Program-made: the position numbers and the translations under genes
Shown here: piece after piece, positions 1-6,404 of the stretch
Layout of the letters: each line of letters begins with the position of its first letter
Numbering within the stretch: the stretch's first letter is position 1
Notes under the pieces: model-generated
What the model saw: the letters and a program-made list of their open reading frames with translations, nothing else
Databases searched by the model: none
What the model was told of the DNA's origin: nothing
DNA from: Desulfovibrionaceae bacterium
GTDB lineage: Bacteria > Desulfobacterota > Desulfovibrionia > Desulfovibrionales > Desulfovibrionaceae
Assembly: GCA_009783115.1 (NCBI GenBank)
Contig: WRHT01000051.1
Coordinates: 1-8,601, forward strand
Direction: 5' to 3'
Length of the DNA: 8,601 nucleotides

Positions 1-888
1 GGCCAGACTTTCGCCCAGGCGCGCCCCCAGGCGGATGGCCTCATAGGCCAGGGCGCTGATCGGGGCCATGAGCGCGAGCTTGAGCAGGATCACCACCAGG
101 TGCTTCTGCGCCGCGCCCGAAGGGGTCCAGAACAGGAGGAGCAGCGGAAGCAGAAGCACATGCAGCAGGATGGCGATGGACAGTACGAAAAGCAGAAAGG
201 TGGTGCCACAGCGCGGATGCAGCCGGCTTTGCTCTTCGGCCAGAGTCACGTTAACCGGCCTGAGCCCGCTCTCGTAGGCGGCGATGGATTTGTGCTCGGC
301 CCCGTGGTACTCAAAAACCCGGCGAATATCCCGCAGGCGGGAAATCAGCAGGATATAGAACAGGAAAATGGCGAACTTGATCAGACCGTCCCAGAGGTGG
401 AAAGAAAAGCCCTCTACTCCTCCGGAAATATGCAAATAATTCAATAATATGGTCAAAAAGTGCGGGGCGACCACAAAGAGGCCCAGGGCGAAAATAAAGG
501 CCGCCACCAGGGTAAGAACCAATTGCCAGGTCTTCAGCTCCTCCCCTTCTGCCTCCATAGACAGTTCCGCCGAGCGGTTCAGGGCCTTGACCCCGTTGAC
601 CATGGTTTCCAGGAGCAGCGGGAAGCCCCGGATGCCCGGCTTTTTGAAGAAACCGGCCTCAAAGAGGGATACCCAGGGGCGGTTCTCCACCACAATGCCC
701 CCGTCACCCTGGCGCACGGCCAGGGAGCATACCCCGCCGTTGCGCATCATCACCCCTTCCATCACCGCCTGCCCGCCAACGGCCAGACTTTCTTCCTCTT
801 CACAGGCCAGGGACGCGCAACTTACAAAAGACGCGGCCAGAATGCCGGGAAAAGAGGCGGAGGCTTCTTTATTTCTGGGTCGTGGCAT
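1..888 (-). CDS. DUF1385 (YqhQ-like) multi-pass membrane protein, 3' end outside window
   Basis: A 296-residue open frame reads on the minus strand to the window edge without a stop. Family hallmarks are [13 protein letters not shown] at residues 37-49, FEYHGAEHK at 192-200 and [11 protein letters not shown] at 223-233. Hydrophobic segments lie at about 120-150, 168-184, 230-255 and 262-282, so this is an integral membrane protein. Its biochemical role is not known; YqhQ-type proteins are conserved near rpmE and prfA. The ATG at 888 overlaps the end of rpmE by 20 bases, which suggests translational coupling, though only a weak AAGAAG lies before it. No other ATG or GTG occurs before the conserved motif, so the protein carries about 36 extra N-terminal residues, including a short hydrophobic patch and an EEEE run. 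An in-frame TTG at 906 is a possible alternative start. Family proteins are about 300 residues or slightly more, so little is missing. Confidence 0.88.
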   Translation of the reverse strand, partial: MPRPRNKEASASFPGILAASFVSCASLACEEEESLAVGGQAVMEGVMMRNGGVCSLAVRQGDGGIVVENRPWVSLFEAGFFKKPGIRGFPLLLETMVNGVKALNRSAELSMEAEGEELKTWQLVLTLVAAFIFALGLFVVAPHFLTILLNYLHISGGVEGFSFHLWDGLIKFAIFLFYILLISRLRDIRRVFEYHGAEHKSIAAYESGLRPVNVTLAEEQSRLHPRCGTTFLLFVLSIAILLHVLLLPLLLLFWTPSGAAQKHLVVILLKLALMAPISALAYEAIRLGARLGESLA

Positions 889-1078
889 ACTTCTTGCGGA
901 AACGGTCAATGCGGCCGGCCGTGTCCACAAAACGCTGCTTGCCGGTGTAGTACGGGTGGCAATTAGAACAGATTTCCACCTGCACCTGGGCGCCTTTGGT
1001 GGACTCCGCCGCGATCTCGTTGCCGCAGGCGCAAGTTATCTTGGCCTTGTACACCTTTGGATGAATTCCGTCTTTCAT
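869..1078 (-). CDS. rpmE: 50S ribosomal protein L31, zinc-binding (C+) type
   Basis: The 69-residue product is a full-length bacterial L31, a small protein of the large ribosomal subunit. The N-terminal MKDGIHP and the segment [15 protein letters not shown] are typical. Cys16, Cys18, Cys37 and Cys40 form the zinc site of the C+ type. The ATG at 1078 was chosen because family proteins start at this MKxxIHP and an AAGGGA ribosome site lies about 6 bases upstream; the frame is open further upstream but that part does not resemble L31. The gene overlaps the downstream DUF1385 gene by 20 bases. It lies 89 bases after the aldo/keto reductase gene and has its own promoter candidate in that gap. As a C+ form it should need zinc; a C- paralogue elsewhere would suggest zinc-responsive exchange, but none is visible here. 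Confidence 0.96.
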   Translation of the reverse strand: MKDGIHPKVYKAKITCACGNEIAAESTKGAQVQVEICSNCHPYYTGKQRFVDTAGRIDRFRKKYATTQK

Positions 1079-1097
1079 GGCAGTCCCTTTTTGCTGA

Positions 1098-1109
1098 GAA
1101 AGCGCTTTC
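1098..1109. repeat. 12-base perfect palindrome at the rpmE -10/transcription start
   Basis: GAAAGCGCTTTC is a perfect inverted repeat with a central CG. It overlaps the last three bases of the proposed -10 box and covers the likely transcription start, where a bound repressor would block initiation. Its form resembles operators of LacI/GalR-family regulators, which have a central CpG. No regulator gene is nearby, so an operator role is inference; it could also be chance or a small leader hairpin. Confidence 0.35.
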
Positions 1110-1135
1110 ATAGTCCTTATCGCGCTTTTTGACAA
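1107..1135 (-). promoter_or_regulatory. Candidate sigma70-type promoter for rpmE-DUF1385
   Basis: Read on the minus strand, TTGTCA (1135-1130, 5 of 6 to TTGACA) is followed after exactly 17 bases by TATGAA (1112-1107, 4 of 6 to TATAAT). The -10 box ends 28 bases before the rpmE start codon, which fits a short leader with the AAGGGA ribosome site. This would separate rpmE-DUF1385 from the aldo/keto reductase operon, although no terminator was seen between them. Confidence 0.45.
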
Positions 1136-1167
1136 GAGCATATTTACGATGCCCACTAAATGAACGC

Positions 1168-2301
1168 CTATAGCTTTATCCCGGCCTCCGCGGCGATTTC
1201 CTTCATCCGCTCCGGGATGTCGATATTCTGCGGGCAGTGCGTCGCGCACTGCCCGCAGGCCACGCAGTTGCGCGCCCTTTCCCCTTCCGGGATGACACCG
1301 TAAAAAACCTCGAAAAAACGCCGCACGTTCAGCGGTTTGGCGTGATTATAAACCGCGAACACCTTGGGGATGTTAACTCCAGAAGGGCAGTCCATACAAT
1401 AACCGCAACCGGTGCAGGGGACAGGGCGGGAGAGGCGGTAGGCGGCGGCGGCCTCAGCCAGAGTCGCGCGTTCCGCTTCACTCAAAGGCTGAAAGGAGGT
1501 CATGGTGTTAAGATTGTCCTGAACCTGCTCCAGGTTGCTCATGCCGCTCAGCACGGTCAACACCCCCGGCAGGGAAGCGGCATAACGGATGGCCCAGGAA
1601 GCCGGGCTGACCTTGGGATTCGCTGCCCGAAGAATTTCCAGGGCCTGTGGATTCAGGACGGCCAAGGCGCCGCCGCGCACCGGCTCCATGATCACTGCCG
1701 GAATCCCCCGTTCACTCAGAATGGCATACATCTTTCCGGATTCATAATCCTCCCAGTCCAGGTAATTAAGCTGGATCTGGACGAAATCCCAGGGATAGTC
1801 CGCCGCGATGCGCTCCAGCGTCGCGGGGTGATCATGGAAAGAAAACCCCAGGCGGCGGATCAGCCCCTGCTCCTTTTTTTTACTCAGGATTTCATAAACG
1901 CCCAAGTCCAGCATGGTTTTATAAGTGTCCGCACACAGGTTATGCATAAGGTAGAAATCAAAATAGTCCACCCGGCATTTTTTCAGTTGCTCCCCAAAGA
2001 GTTCTTCGACCTCTTGCACGGACCTGACTATCCAGGAAGGCATCTTGTCCGCCAGATTGAAGCTCTCGCGGGGGTAGCGGCTCAAGGTCCGTCCCAGGAA
2101 GCTTTCGCTCAGGCCGTCATGGTAAGGCCAGGCTGTGTCAAAATAATTAACCCCTTGCCCCAGGGCCAGATCGATCATCTTTTCCGCCAGGGGCTGGTCG
2201 ATCCCCGGTTTATCCGGGACGATCTTGGGAAGACGCATACAGCCGAAGCCCAGCAGGGAAATTTTCCGGCCTATGCCGGGAAAATCGCGCATTTCCATCA
2301 C
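1168..2301 (-). CDS. Aldo/keto reductase with C-terminal two-cluster 4Fe-4S ferredoxin domain
   Basis: The 377-residue protein has an N-terminal aldo/keto reductase barrel with a plausible catalytic tetrad: Asp55 and Tyr60 ([10 protein letters not shown]), Lys86 (LADKMP) and His120 (FYLMHN). After the barrel, two cysteine motifs follow: [11 protein letters not shown] at 296-306 and [12 protein letters not shown] at 346-357. They are expected to bind two 4Fe-4S clusters. This architecture is a known AKR subgroup, common in anaerobes; substrates are mostly unknown and electrons may pass between ferredoxin and a nicotinamide or carbonyl substrate. No signal peptide is seen, so it is probably cytoplasmic. 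The GTG at 2301 overlaps the DUF362 stop in GTGA, with AGGAG about 10 bases upstream; the ATG at 2298 or 2292 is also possible and changes only three residues. It is the last gene of the galE-DUF362 run. Confidence 0.9.
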   Translation of the reverse strand: MMEMRDFPGIGRKISLLGFGCMRLPKIVPDKPGIDQPLAEKMIDLALGQGVNYFDTAWPYHDGLSESFLGRTLSRYPRESFNLADKMPSWIVRSVQEVEELFGEQLKKCRVDYFDFYLMHNLCADTYKTMLDLGVYEILSKKKEQGLIRRLGFSFHDHPATLERIAADYPWDFVQIQLNYLDWEDYESGKMYAILSERGIPAVIMEPVRGGALAVLNPQALEILRAANPKVSPASWAIRYAASLPGVLTVLSGMSNLEQVQDNLNTMTSFQPLSEAERATLAEAAAAYRLSRPVPCTGCGYCMDCPSGVNIPKVFAVYNHAKPLNVRRFFEVFYGVIPEGERARNCVACGQCATHCPQNIDIPERMKEIAAEAGIKL

Positions 2302-3218
2302 AGGACAACTCTCCTGGTGACCAGGTTTTCAATATCCAGGCGCCCCAATCCGCGCTCTCCGGCCTTGAGCAGGTGCGCCACCCGGTCGGGGCTGATCTTG
2401 CGGCCGTACCATTCATAGGAGGCCACGGCGGTGGCGTCGGCGGCCACCGGGTCGGCGGAGCAGATGATTTCGCCAGGGGTCAGCACGGTTCCGGGGCCTC
2501 CTGGACCGTTGGTGGAAAGCACCCGGGTGGCGTCAATGACGGCCAGGTGCGGCTTCAGGCGGAAATTCAAATCCACGATGGAGGTATCCAGGCTGTACCT
2601 GGAATGCATAACCCGGCGATCCAGGATCAACCCCATCTGTCCCTTGAGGGACAGGGAGACCCCCGCCCCGCCGTGGCTCTTGGCCACAGGCACGGCAATG
2701 AGCACATCCGCCTCCAGAACATCGCGCATGACGGCGTTGACGCGCATTTCCAGGCCCTGATCCAGGGGCGTTTCCTGGTACTGCGCCGGGTTCATCAGAT
2801 GATGGCAGATGCCCGGCTCCACCCCCTCGCAGGCGTCCAGGATGCCGGAACGTTCCAGGCTGAGCCGGGGATCCTGCAGGGAATGATCCAGTACGCGCAC
2901 CCGCCCGGCTCCGGCCTCCTTGCACAGGATCAGCACTTCGCGCACCACCTCCGGATGCGTGGTGGCGCCGCTCTCCGGCCCCCTGGCAAAACTCATGTTG
3001 GGCTTGATGACCACCTTCTGCCCCGGTTTGACGAAACGCCCCATGCCGCCCATAAGGGCCACCGCCTCCCTGGTGGCCCTGGCCGGATCGCCCTTGACCA
3101 CCACCACGTCTGGATATGGCTGAGCCAGGGCTCGGCTGAGCGGCAACACCCCTGAAAAGGCGGAGGAGGCCAGAAGCATGCCCCCGGCCTGCAACTTGAG
3201 AAAAGATCTTCTGTTCAT
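2298..3218 (-). CDS. DUF362 family protein with Tat-type signal peptide
   Basis: The 306-residue protein begins MNRRSFLK, a twin-arginine motif (Arg3, Arg4), followed by a hydrophobic stretch to about residue 28 and a likely cleavage site after ALA (residues 30-32). Export by the Tat route to the periplasm as a folded, perhaps cofactor-bearing protein is inferred. The rest matches the DUF362 fold, with VVIKPNMSF near residue 70, a THPEVV segment and VPVAKSHGGAG followed by SLSLKGQMG. The function of DUF362 is not established; some members carry a ferredoxin domain, but this one has no cysteine cluster. The ATG at 3218 has AAGGAA about 6 bases upstream. It starts 13 bases after galE ends and its stop overlaps the aldo/keto reductase start, so the three genes are probably co-transcribed. 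A redox link with the Fe-S reductase is possible, but the two would sit on opposite sides of the membrane. Confidence 0.85.
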   Translation of the reverse strand: MNRRSFLKLQAGGMLLASSAFSGVLPLSRALAQPYPDVVVVKGDPARATREAVALMGGMGRFVKPGQKVVIKPNMSFARGPESGATTHPEVVREVLILCKEAGAGRVRVLDHSLQDPRLSLERSGILDACEGVEPGICHHLMNPAQYQETPLDQGLEMRVNAVMRDVLEADVLIAVPVAKSHGGAGVSLSLKGQMGLILDRRVMHSRYSLDTSIVDLNFRLKPHLAVIDATRVLSTNGPGGPGTVLTPGEIICSADPVAADATAVASYEWYGRKISPDRVAHLLKAGERGLGRLDIENLVTRRVVL

Positions 3219-3231
3219 AAAGGGTTCCTTT

Positions 3232-4233
3232 TCAGCCCCGCGCGGGGGAGAGACGGTCGCGCCTATGCCATTCCCAGGCCGTGGACAGGATATTTTCCAG
3301 AGAAGAATGCCCGGCCTGCCAGCCCAGTTTTTCCTTGGCCAGGCTGACCTGGCCGACCAGCGCCGGGGAATCTCCCGGCCGGCGCGGCAGGGTGGAGCAA
3401 GGGATGTTCCGGCCGGTAATCTGCCGGCTTTTCTCCAGGATCTCCCGCACGGAATACCCCTGGCCTGTCCCCAGGTTGAGCTTGAGGCCGCCTTCGCCCT
3501 GGAGCAATTTTTCCAGAGCCAGGATATGGGCTGAGGCCAAATCGTTCACATGGATGTAGTCCCGCAGGCAGGTGCCGTCCTGGGTGGGGTAATCTTCCCC
3601 GTAGAGAGTGAAGGCGGGGATCTCTCCGGCGGCGGCCATGAATACACGCGGGATCAGATGGGTTTCCGGGCGGTGTCTTTCGCCGATCTCTCCTTCCGGA
3701 TCCGCTCCGGAGGCGTTGAAGTAACGCAACACCGCGCTCCGCAGACCGTGGGCCGCCTCGAAATCGTCCAGGATCCGCTCCATCATGGCCTTGGAAGCGG
3801 CATAAGGACTCAAGGGGAGGATGGGGGCATCCTCGGCTATGGGCTGGCGCTCAGGCGCGCCGTAAATCGCGCAGGTTCCGGAAACCACGATATTCCGCAG
3901 CCCGGACAGGCGCATGGCCTCAAGCAGGCTCAGGATGCCGCCCACATTATTGCGGTAGAAGAGGCCGGGGTTCAGGACGGATTCGCCCACCTCGATACGG
4001 GCGGCAAAATGGATGACCCCCAGCGGGGCATGGACGCGCATGACCTCGCAAAGCTTGTGGATGTCCAAAACATCGCCGTGGACAAGTTCGCCCCAGCGGA
4101 CGAAATCCCGGTAGCCGGCGGAAAGATTGTCATAGACCAGTGGGGAATAACCGGCCAGAGCCAAGGCTTTGCAGGTATGCGCGCCAATATAGCCGGCCCC
4201 GCCGGTGACCAGAACTTTTTTATCGTCCGCCAC
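3232..4233 (-). CDS. galE: UDP-glucose 4-epimerase
   Basis: This 333-residue protein interconverts UDP-glucose and UDP-galactose (Leloir pathway and surface polysaccharide supply) in the cytoplasm. It is an extended SDR: VLVTGGAGYIG near the N-terminus binds NAD, SGTCAIYG carries Thr at the catalytic Ser/Thr position, and YAASK gives the Tyr and Lys of the active site. LRYFNASGADPEGEIGE, YPTQDGTCLRDYIHV and the C-terminal LGWQA are all typical of GalE. Length is close to the usual 330-340. The GTG at 4233 is preferred because a perfect AAGGAGG lies 6 bases before it, whereas the ATG at 4239 directly abuts that sequence. Thirteen bases separate the stop from the DUF362 gene. No clear promoter was found in the upstream gap. 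Some GalE proteins also accept UDP-GlcNAc; this cannot be told from sequence alone. Confidence 0.93.
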   Translation of the reverse strand: MADDKKVLVTGGAGYIGAHTCKALALAGYSPLVYDNLSAGYRDFVRWGELVHGDVLDIHKLCEVMRVHAPLGVIHFAARIEVGESVLNPGLFYRNNVGGILSLLEAMRLSGLRNIVVSGTCAIYGAPERQPIAEDAPILPLSPYAASKAMMERILDDFEAAHGLRSAVLRYFNASGADPEGEIGERHRPETHLIPRVFMAAAGEIPAFTLYGEDYPTQDGTCLRDYIHVNDLASAHILALEKLLQGEGGLKLNLGTGQGYSVREILEKSRQITGRNIPCSTLPRRPGDSPALVGQVSLAKEKLGWQAGHSSLENILSTAWEWHRRDRLSPARG

Positions 4234-4239
4234 GGCCAT

Positions 4240-4246
4240 CCTCCTT
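4240..4246 (-). promoter_or_regulatory. Strong ribosome binding site that fixes the galE start
   Basis: AAGGAGG on the minus strand is a full match to the 16S anti-Shine-Dalgarno core. An ATG follows with no spacer and an in-frame GTG follows after ATGGCC. Normal spacing of 5-9 bases favours the GTG at 4233 as the true start. Confidence 0.75.
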
Positions 4247-4412
4247 GAGATGTCCGTAGAACATAGCCCGAAACGGCAAAAAACGAAAGACGCAAATGCC
4301 GCCTCTTCAGCAATCTTTCCGGCCTCCCGCGGAGCCTGCCAAGGGCACAGCGCGAGCAGGCCGCTGAAAAGGCGGCGGCAATATGTTGATAATGCGTCCA
4401 CATTGTGCTTAA

Positions 4413-4440
4413 TGCCTGGAGAGGCAATTGCCATGATCAT
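4413..4440. repeat. Cluster of short inverted repeats before the GNAT gene
   Basis: Three small symmetrical elements follow one another: TGCCT-GGAG-AGGCA (4413-4426, a 5-bp hairpin with a 4-base loop), the perfect palindrome GGCAATTGCC (4423-4432) and the perfect palindrome ATGATCAT (4433-4440). The central GGCA at 4423-4426 can pair with TGCC on either side, so the first two structures exclude each other. They end 16 bases before the GNAT start codon and sit at the edge of the AT-rich segment. They could be an operator, a leader switch, or remains of an insertion junction; none of these is shown. Confidence 0.35.
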
Positions 4441-4914
4441 ATTTGGAGGGAGACCGATGATCGAATACGGCATTTTAACGGAAAATGAACTTTTATCTTT
4501 ATTGGAATTATATAAGCAATTAAATAACGATGATAATGTAATAAACGAACTTGTAGCAAAAAATATATTTAAAAAAAGCAAATATCAAAATATAAAATAC
4601 TTTGTCGCTAAAGAAAACAGAAACATAATTGCATCGTGTCATATATGTATTATACCGAATTTGACACACGGCGGAAAATCAATAGGATTTATTGAAAATG
4701 TTATTACAGATATAGAATATAGAAAAAAAGGAATTGGTAAAAAAATTGTGGAAAACGCGATAAAATATGCCAAAAAACAAAATTGCTATAAAGTTTTGTT
4801 GCAAAGCGGCAATAAAAAAACAGACGCGCATAGATTCTACAAATCAATAGGATTTGACGGAGAATCTAAAAAAGCGTTTGAAATCAGGTTTTAGAGTAAG
4901 ATAAAATATAGAAG
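4441..4914. other. AT-rich islet, probably horizontally acquired
   Basis: Base composition changes abruptly near 4441 and returns to normal near 4914. Three 60-base lines inside (4501, 4561 and 4681) contain 14, 11 and 12 G+C, about 20%, while lines at 5041 and 5401 contain 43 and 37 (72% and 62%). The segment holds one complete gene (GNAT), on the strand opposite to both neighbours. No transposase, integrase, tRNA gene or flanking direct repeat was seen, so the mode of entry is unknown. The left edge coincides with a cluster of short palindromes. Confidence 0.7.
4457..4894 (+). CDS. GNAT-family N-acetyltransferase, AT-rich and probably foreign
   Basis: The 145-residue protein is a single GNAT domain, which transfers an acetyl group from acetyl-CoA to an amine. 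The acetyl-CoA pyrophosphate loop is RKKGIG at residues 89-94, after the strand IENVITD (79-85), and the C-terminal HRFYKSIGF (125-133) is the usual motif B. PNLTHGGKS (67-75) before it is also seen in other small GNATs. The substrate cannot be assigned; small-molecule, antibiotic, peptide or toxin-type activity are all open. The ATG at 4457 is supported by GGAGGG about 7 bases upstream; the frame stays open further back into GC-rich DNA, which is not considered coding. Its codons are strongly A/T-ending and lysine- and asparagine-rich, unlike every neighbour. It faces guaA tail to tail. No antitoxin-like partner is visible, so a TacT-type toxin is not supported. Confidence 0.85.
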   Translation: MIEYGILTENELLSLLELYKQLNNDDNVINELVAKNIFKKSKYQNIKYFVAKENRNIIASCHICIIPNLTHGGKSIGFIENVITDIEYRKKGIGKKIVENAIKYAKKQNCYKVLLQSGNKKTDAHRFYKSIGFDGESKKAFEIRF

Positions 4915-4936
4915 GTACGGGCCAAGCCGGGCTATT

Positions 4937-6313
4937 TCATTCCCACTCAATGGTCGCCGGGGGTTTGGAGGAAATGTCGTAAACCACCCGGTTCACCCCG
5001 CGCACTTCGCTGATAATCCGGCTAGAGACGGCGCGCAGGAGCGCCGGGGGCAATTCCGCCCAATCCGCGGTCATGGCGTCCACACTCTCCACCGCCCGCA
5101 GGGCGATGACGTCTTCATAGCTGCGCCCTCCGTCCGTCATCCCCACGTTTTTAACTGGGAGGTACACGGCAAAGGCCTGCCAGACCCGATCGTACCAGCC
5201 GGCGCGGCGGAACTCCTCCAGAACGATGCTGTCCGCGAGACGCAGCCGTTCCAGTCTCTCCCCGGTGACCTCCCCGATGACCCGCACGGCCAAGCCCGGC
5301 CCCGGGAAGGGATGCCGCCGGATGAAAGTCTCTGGCAGGCCCAGTTCCCGGCCCACGTCCCGCACCTCGTCCTTGAAAAGCTCGCGCAGGGGTTCCACCA
5401 GGTCCAGCTTCATGCGCTCCGGCAATCCCCCGACATTATGATGGCTTTTGACGGCCGCGCCCGCGCCAGTGGAGACCGATTCAATCACGTCCGGGTAGAT
5501 GGTCCCCTGGGCCAGGTAATCCGCCTGTCCCAGCCTGCCGGCTGCCTTCTCAAATACATCAATGAAGGCGTGCCCGATGATCTTGCGTTTCTGTTCCGGG
5601 TCCGTCACTCCGCGCAGCCTGTCCAGGAAAAAGGCCTGGGCCTCCAGCCTCTCCAGGTTTAACGCGAAGCCGCCGCGCAGCATGGCGTCCACTTCATCGC
5701 CTTCTCCGGCGCGCATGAGCCCGTGATCCACAAAAAAACAATGCAGCCTGTCGCCGATGGCCCGTTGCAACAAAATGGCCGTAACCGTGGAGTCCACCCC
5801 CCCGGAAAGGGCGCAGACAACCTTTTTATCACCCAGGCGCAGACGCAGATCCTCGATGCTGCGCTGGATGAAAAAACTCGCGCTCCAGTTGGGGGCTATC
5901 CCGCAGACCTTAAATAGGAAATTGCGCAGGACAGGCGTCTCTTCCCCGGCATGTGCCGCCTCCGAAGGGAACCGCACGGCGTAAATGCGCCGCGCCTCAT
6001 CGGCCGTGCCCTCCACCCCCAGAACCCCGCTTCGGGACAGGCTTTCGCCCAGGAGCCGCTCCATAAGGCGCGGCCCGTAAAAGACGCCCAGGACGGGAAT
6101 ACCCCGCTCCAGGATACGCGCATCCAGGACAGGGGCATCGCCAGCGCCGGCAGGGCCTACGGAAAGGATCAGGGCCAGGGGATCCTTCTCCAGGGCCGCC
6201 CCGACATCCCCGGTGAAAGAAAGGATTTCCGAATATACCCCGGCTTCGCGCACGCGCCTGGCGATGCGCTGGGCGGCCTTGGAGCCGTAGTCAACTATCA
6301 GTACTGGCCGCAT
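4937..6313 (-). CDS. guaA: GMP synthetase with degenerate glutaminase domain
   Basis: GuaA converts XMP to GMP with ATP and ammonia; normally an N-terminal class I glutaminase domain supplies the ammonia. Here the synthetase part is intact: P-loop SGGVDS at residues 170-175, GTIYPDVIES, KSHHNVGGLPE, HPFPGPGLAVRVIG and the C-terminal KPPATIEWE. The N-terminal domain is recognisable (VLIVDYGSKAAQRIARRVRE) but defective. The nucleophile position reads GVFYGPRLM (Phe78) where active enzymes have G-[IV]-C-Y-G-M-Q, the SGGP oxyanion segment reads SVGP (51-54), and the FHPE motif reads FPSE (115-118), so Cys and His are both absent; the Glu remains. Only 38 residues separate these motifs instead of about 95, which explains a total of 458 residues rather than about 510-525. 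The frame is otherwise open, so it is not a simple pseudogene. The ATG at 6313 has GAGG 6 bases upstream; an ATG at 6325 has no such site. guaB is not adjacent. Confidence 0.93.
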   Translation of the reverse strand: MRPVLIVDYGSKAAQRIARRVREAGVYSEILSFTGDVGAALEKDPLALILSVGPAGAGDAPVLDARILERGIPVLGVFYGPRLMERLLGESLSRSGVLGVEGTADEARRIYAVRFPSEAAHAGEETPVLRNFLFKVCGIAPNWSASFFIQRSIEDLRLRLGDKKVVCALSGGVDSTVTAILLQRAIGDRLHCFFVDHGLMRAGEGDEVDAMLRGGFALNLERLEAQAFFLDRLRGVTDPEQKRKIIGHAFIDVFEKAAGRLGQADYLAQGTIYPDVIESVSTGAGAAVKSHHNVGGLPERMKLDLVEPLRELFKDEVRDVGRELGLPETFIRRHPFPGPGLAVRVIGEVTGERLERLRLADSIVLEEFRRAGWYDRVWQAFAVYLPVKNVGMTDGGRSYEDVIALRAVESVDAMTADWAELPPALLRAVSSRIISEVRGVNRVVYDISSKPPATIEWE

Positions 6314-6319
6314 AAGACA

Positions 6320-6323
6320 CCTC
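6320..6323 (-). promoter_or_regulatory. Ribosome binding site deciding the guaA start
   Basis: GAGG on the minus strand lies 6 bases before the ATG at 6313. The in-frame ATG at 6325 has only ATGGG-like sequence before it and would add four residues (MRCL) ahead of the conserved beginning of the protein. The shorter start is therefore preferred. Confidence 0.55.
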
Positions 6324-6345
6324 ATCCCATAAATACATTTTTCGC

Positions 6346-6374
6346 GTGACCTTTGCGGGATGATCCTTTAACAT
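6346..6374 (+). promoter_or_regulatory. Candidate sigma70-type promoter for gatB-gatC
   Basis: In the 91-base gap between the divergent guaA and gatB genes, GTGACC (6346-6351, 4 of 6 to TTGACA) and TAACAT (6369-6374, 4 of 6 to TATAAT) are 17 bases apart. Transcription would begin shortly before the AAAGGAG ribosome site. The match is modest. No equally good candidate for guaA was found on the other strand. Confidence 0.3.
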
Positions 6375-6390
6375 TCCTTGCCTGAAATGC

Positions 6391-6397
6391 AAAGGAG
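6391..6397 (+). promoter_or_regulatory. Ribosome binding site selecting the GTG start of gatB
   Basis: AAAGGAG lies 7 bases before the GTG at 6405. The in-frame ATG at 6387 and TTG at 6378 lie in front of or across this site and lack a site of their own, and GatB proteins begin a few residues before the conserved ETVIGLE segment, as the GTG start gives. Confidence 0.7.
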
Positions 6398-6404
6398 TCT
6401 TTCC

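Noticed and set aside
1..792. The 12-base sequence GGCCAGACTTTC at 1 and again at 781
   Set aside because: It encodes GESLA and EESLA in the same protein with the same codons; no longer repeat surrounds it, so chance is enough.
1237..2418. A 393-codon plus-strand open frame opposite the aldo/keto reductase
   Set aside because: It mirrors a well-supported gene with clear motifs; high GC makes long antisense frames common, and the product shows no recognisable domain.
4360..4376. GCCGC-loop-GCGGC hairpin as a terminator
   Set aside because: The stem is only 5 bp with no T-tract on either strand.
4205..4456. Upstream in-frame extension of the GNAT gene to position 4205
   Set aside because: Composition is that of the surrounding GC-rich DNA, it overlaps galE, and the GGAGGG site supports the start at 4457.
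4240..4581. Upstream in-frame extension of galE to position 4581
   Set aside because: It would run through the acetyltransferase gene and AT-rich DNA; the strong AAGGAGG and the GalE N-terminus place the start at 4233.
4895..4936. Possible shared terminator between the convergent GNAT and guaA genes
   Set aside because: GGGCCAAGCCGGGC gives only 3-4 bp stems and no T-run follows.
4937..6313. guaA as a pseudogene
   Set aside because: The frame is uninterrupted, the ribosome site is good and all synthetase motifs are conserved; only the glutaminase domain is degraded.
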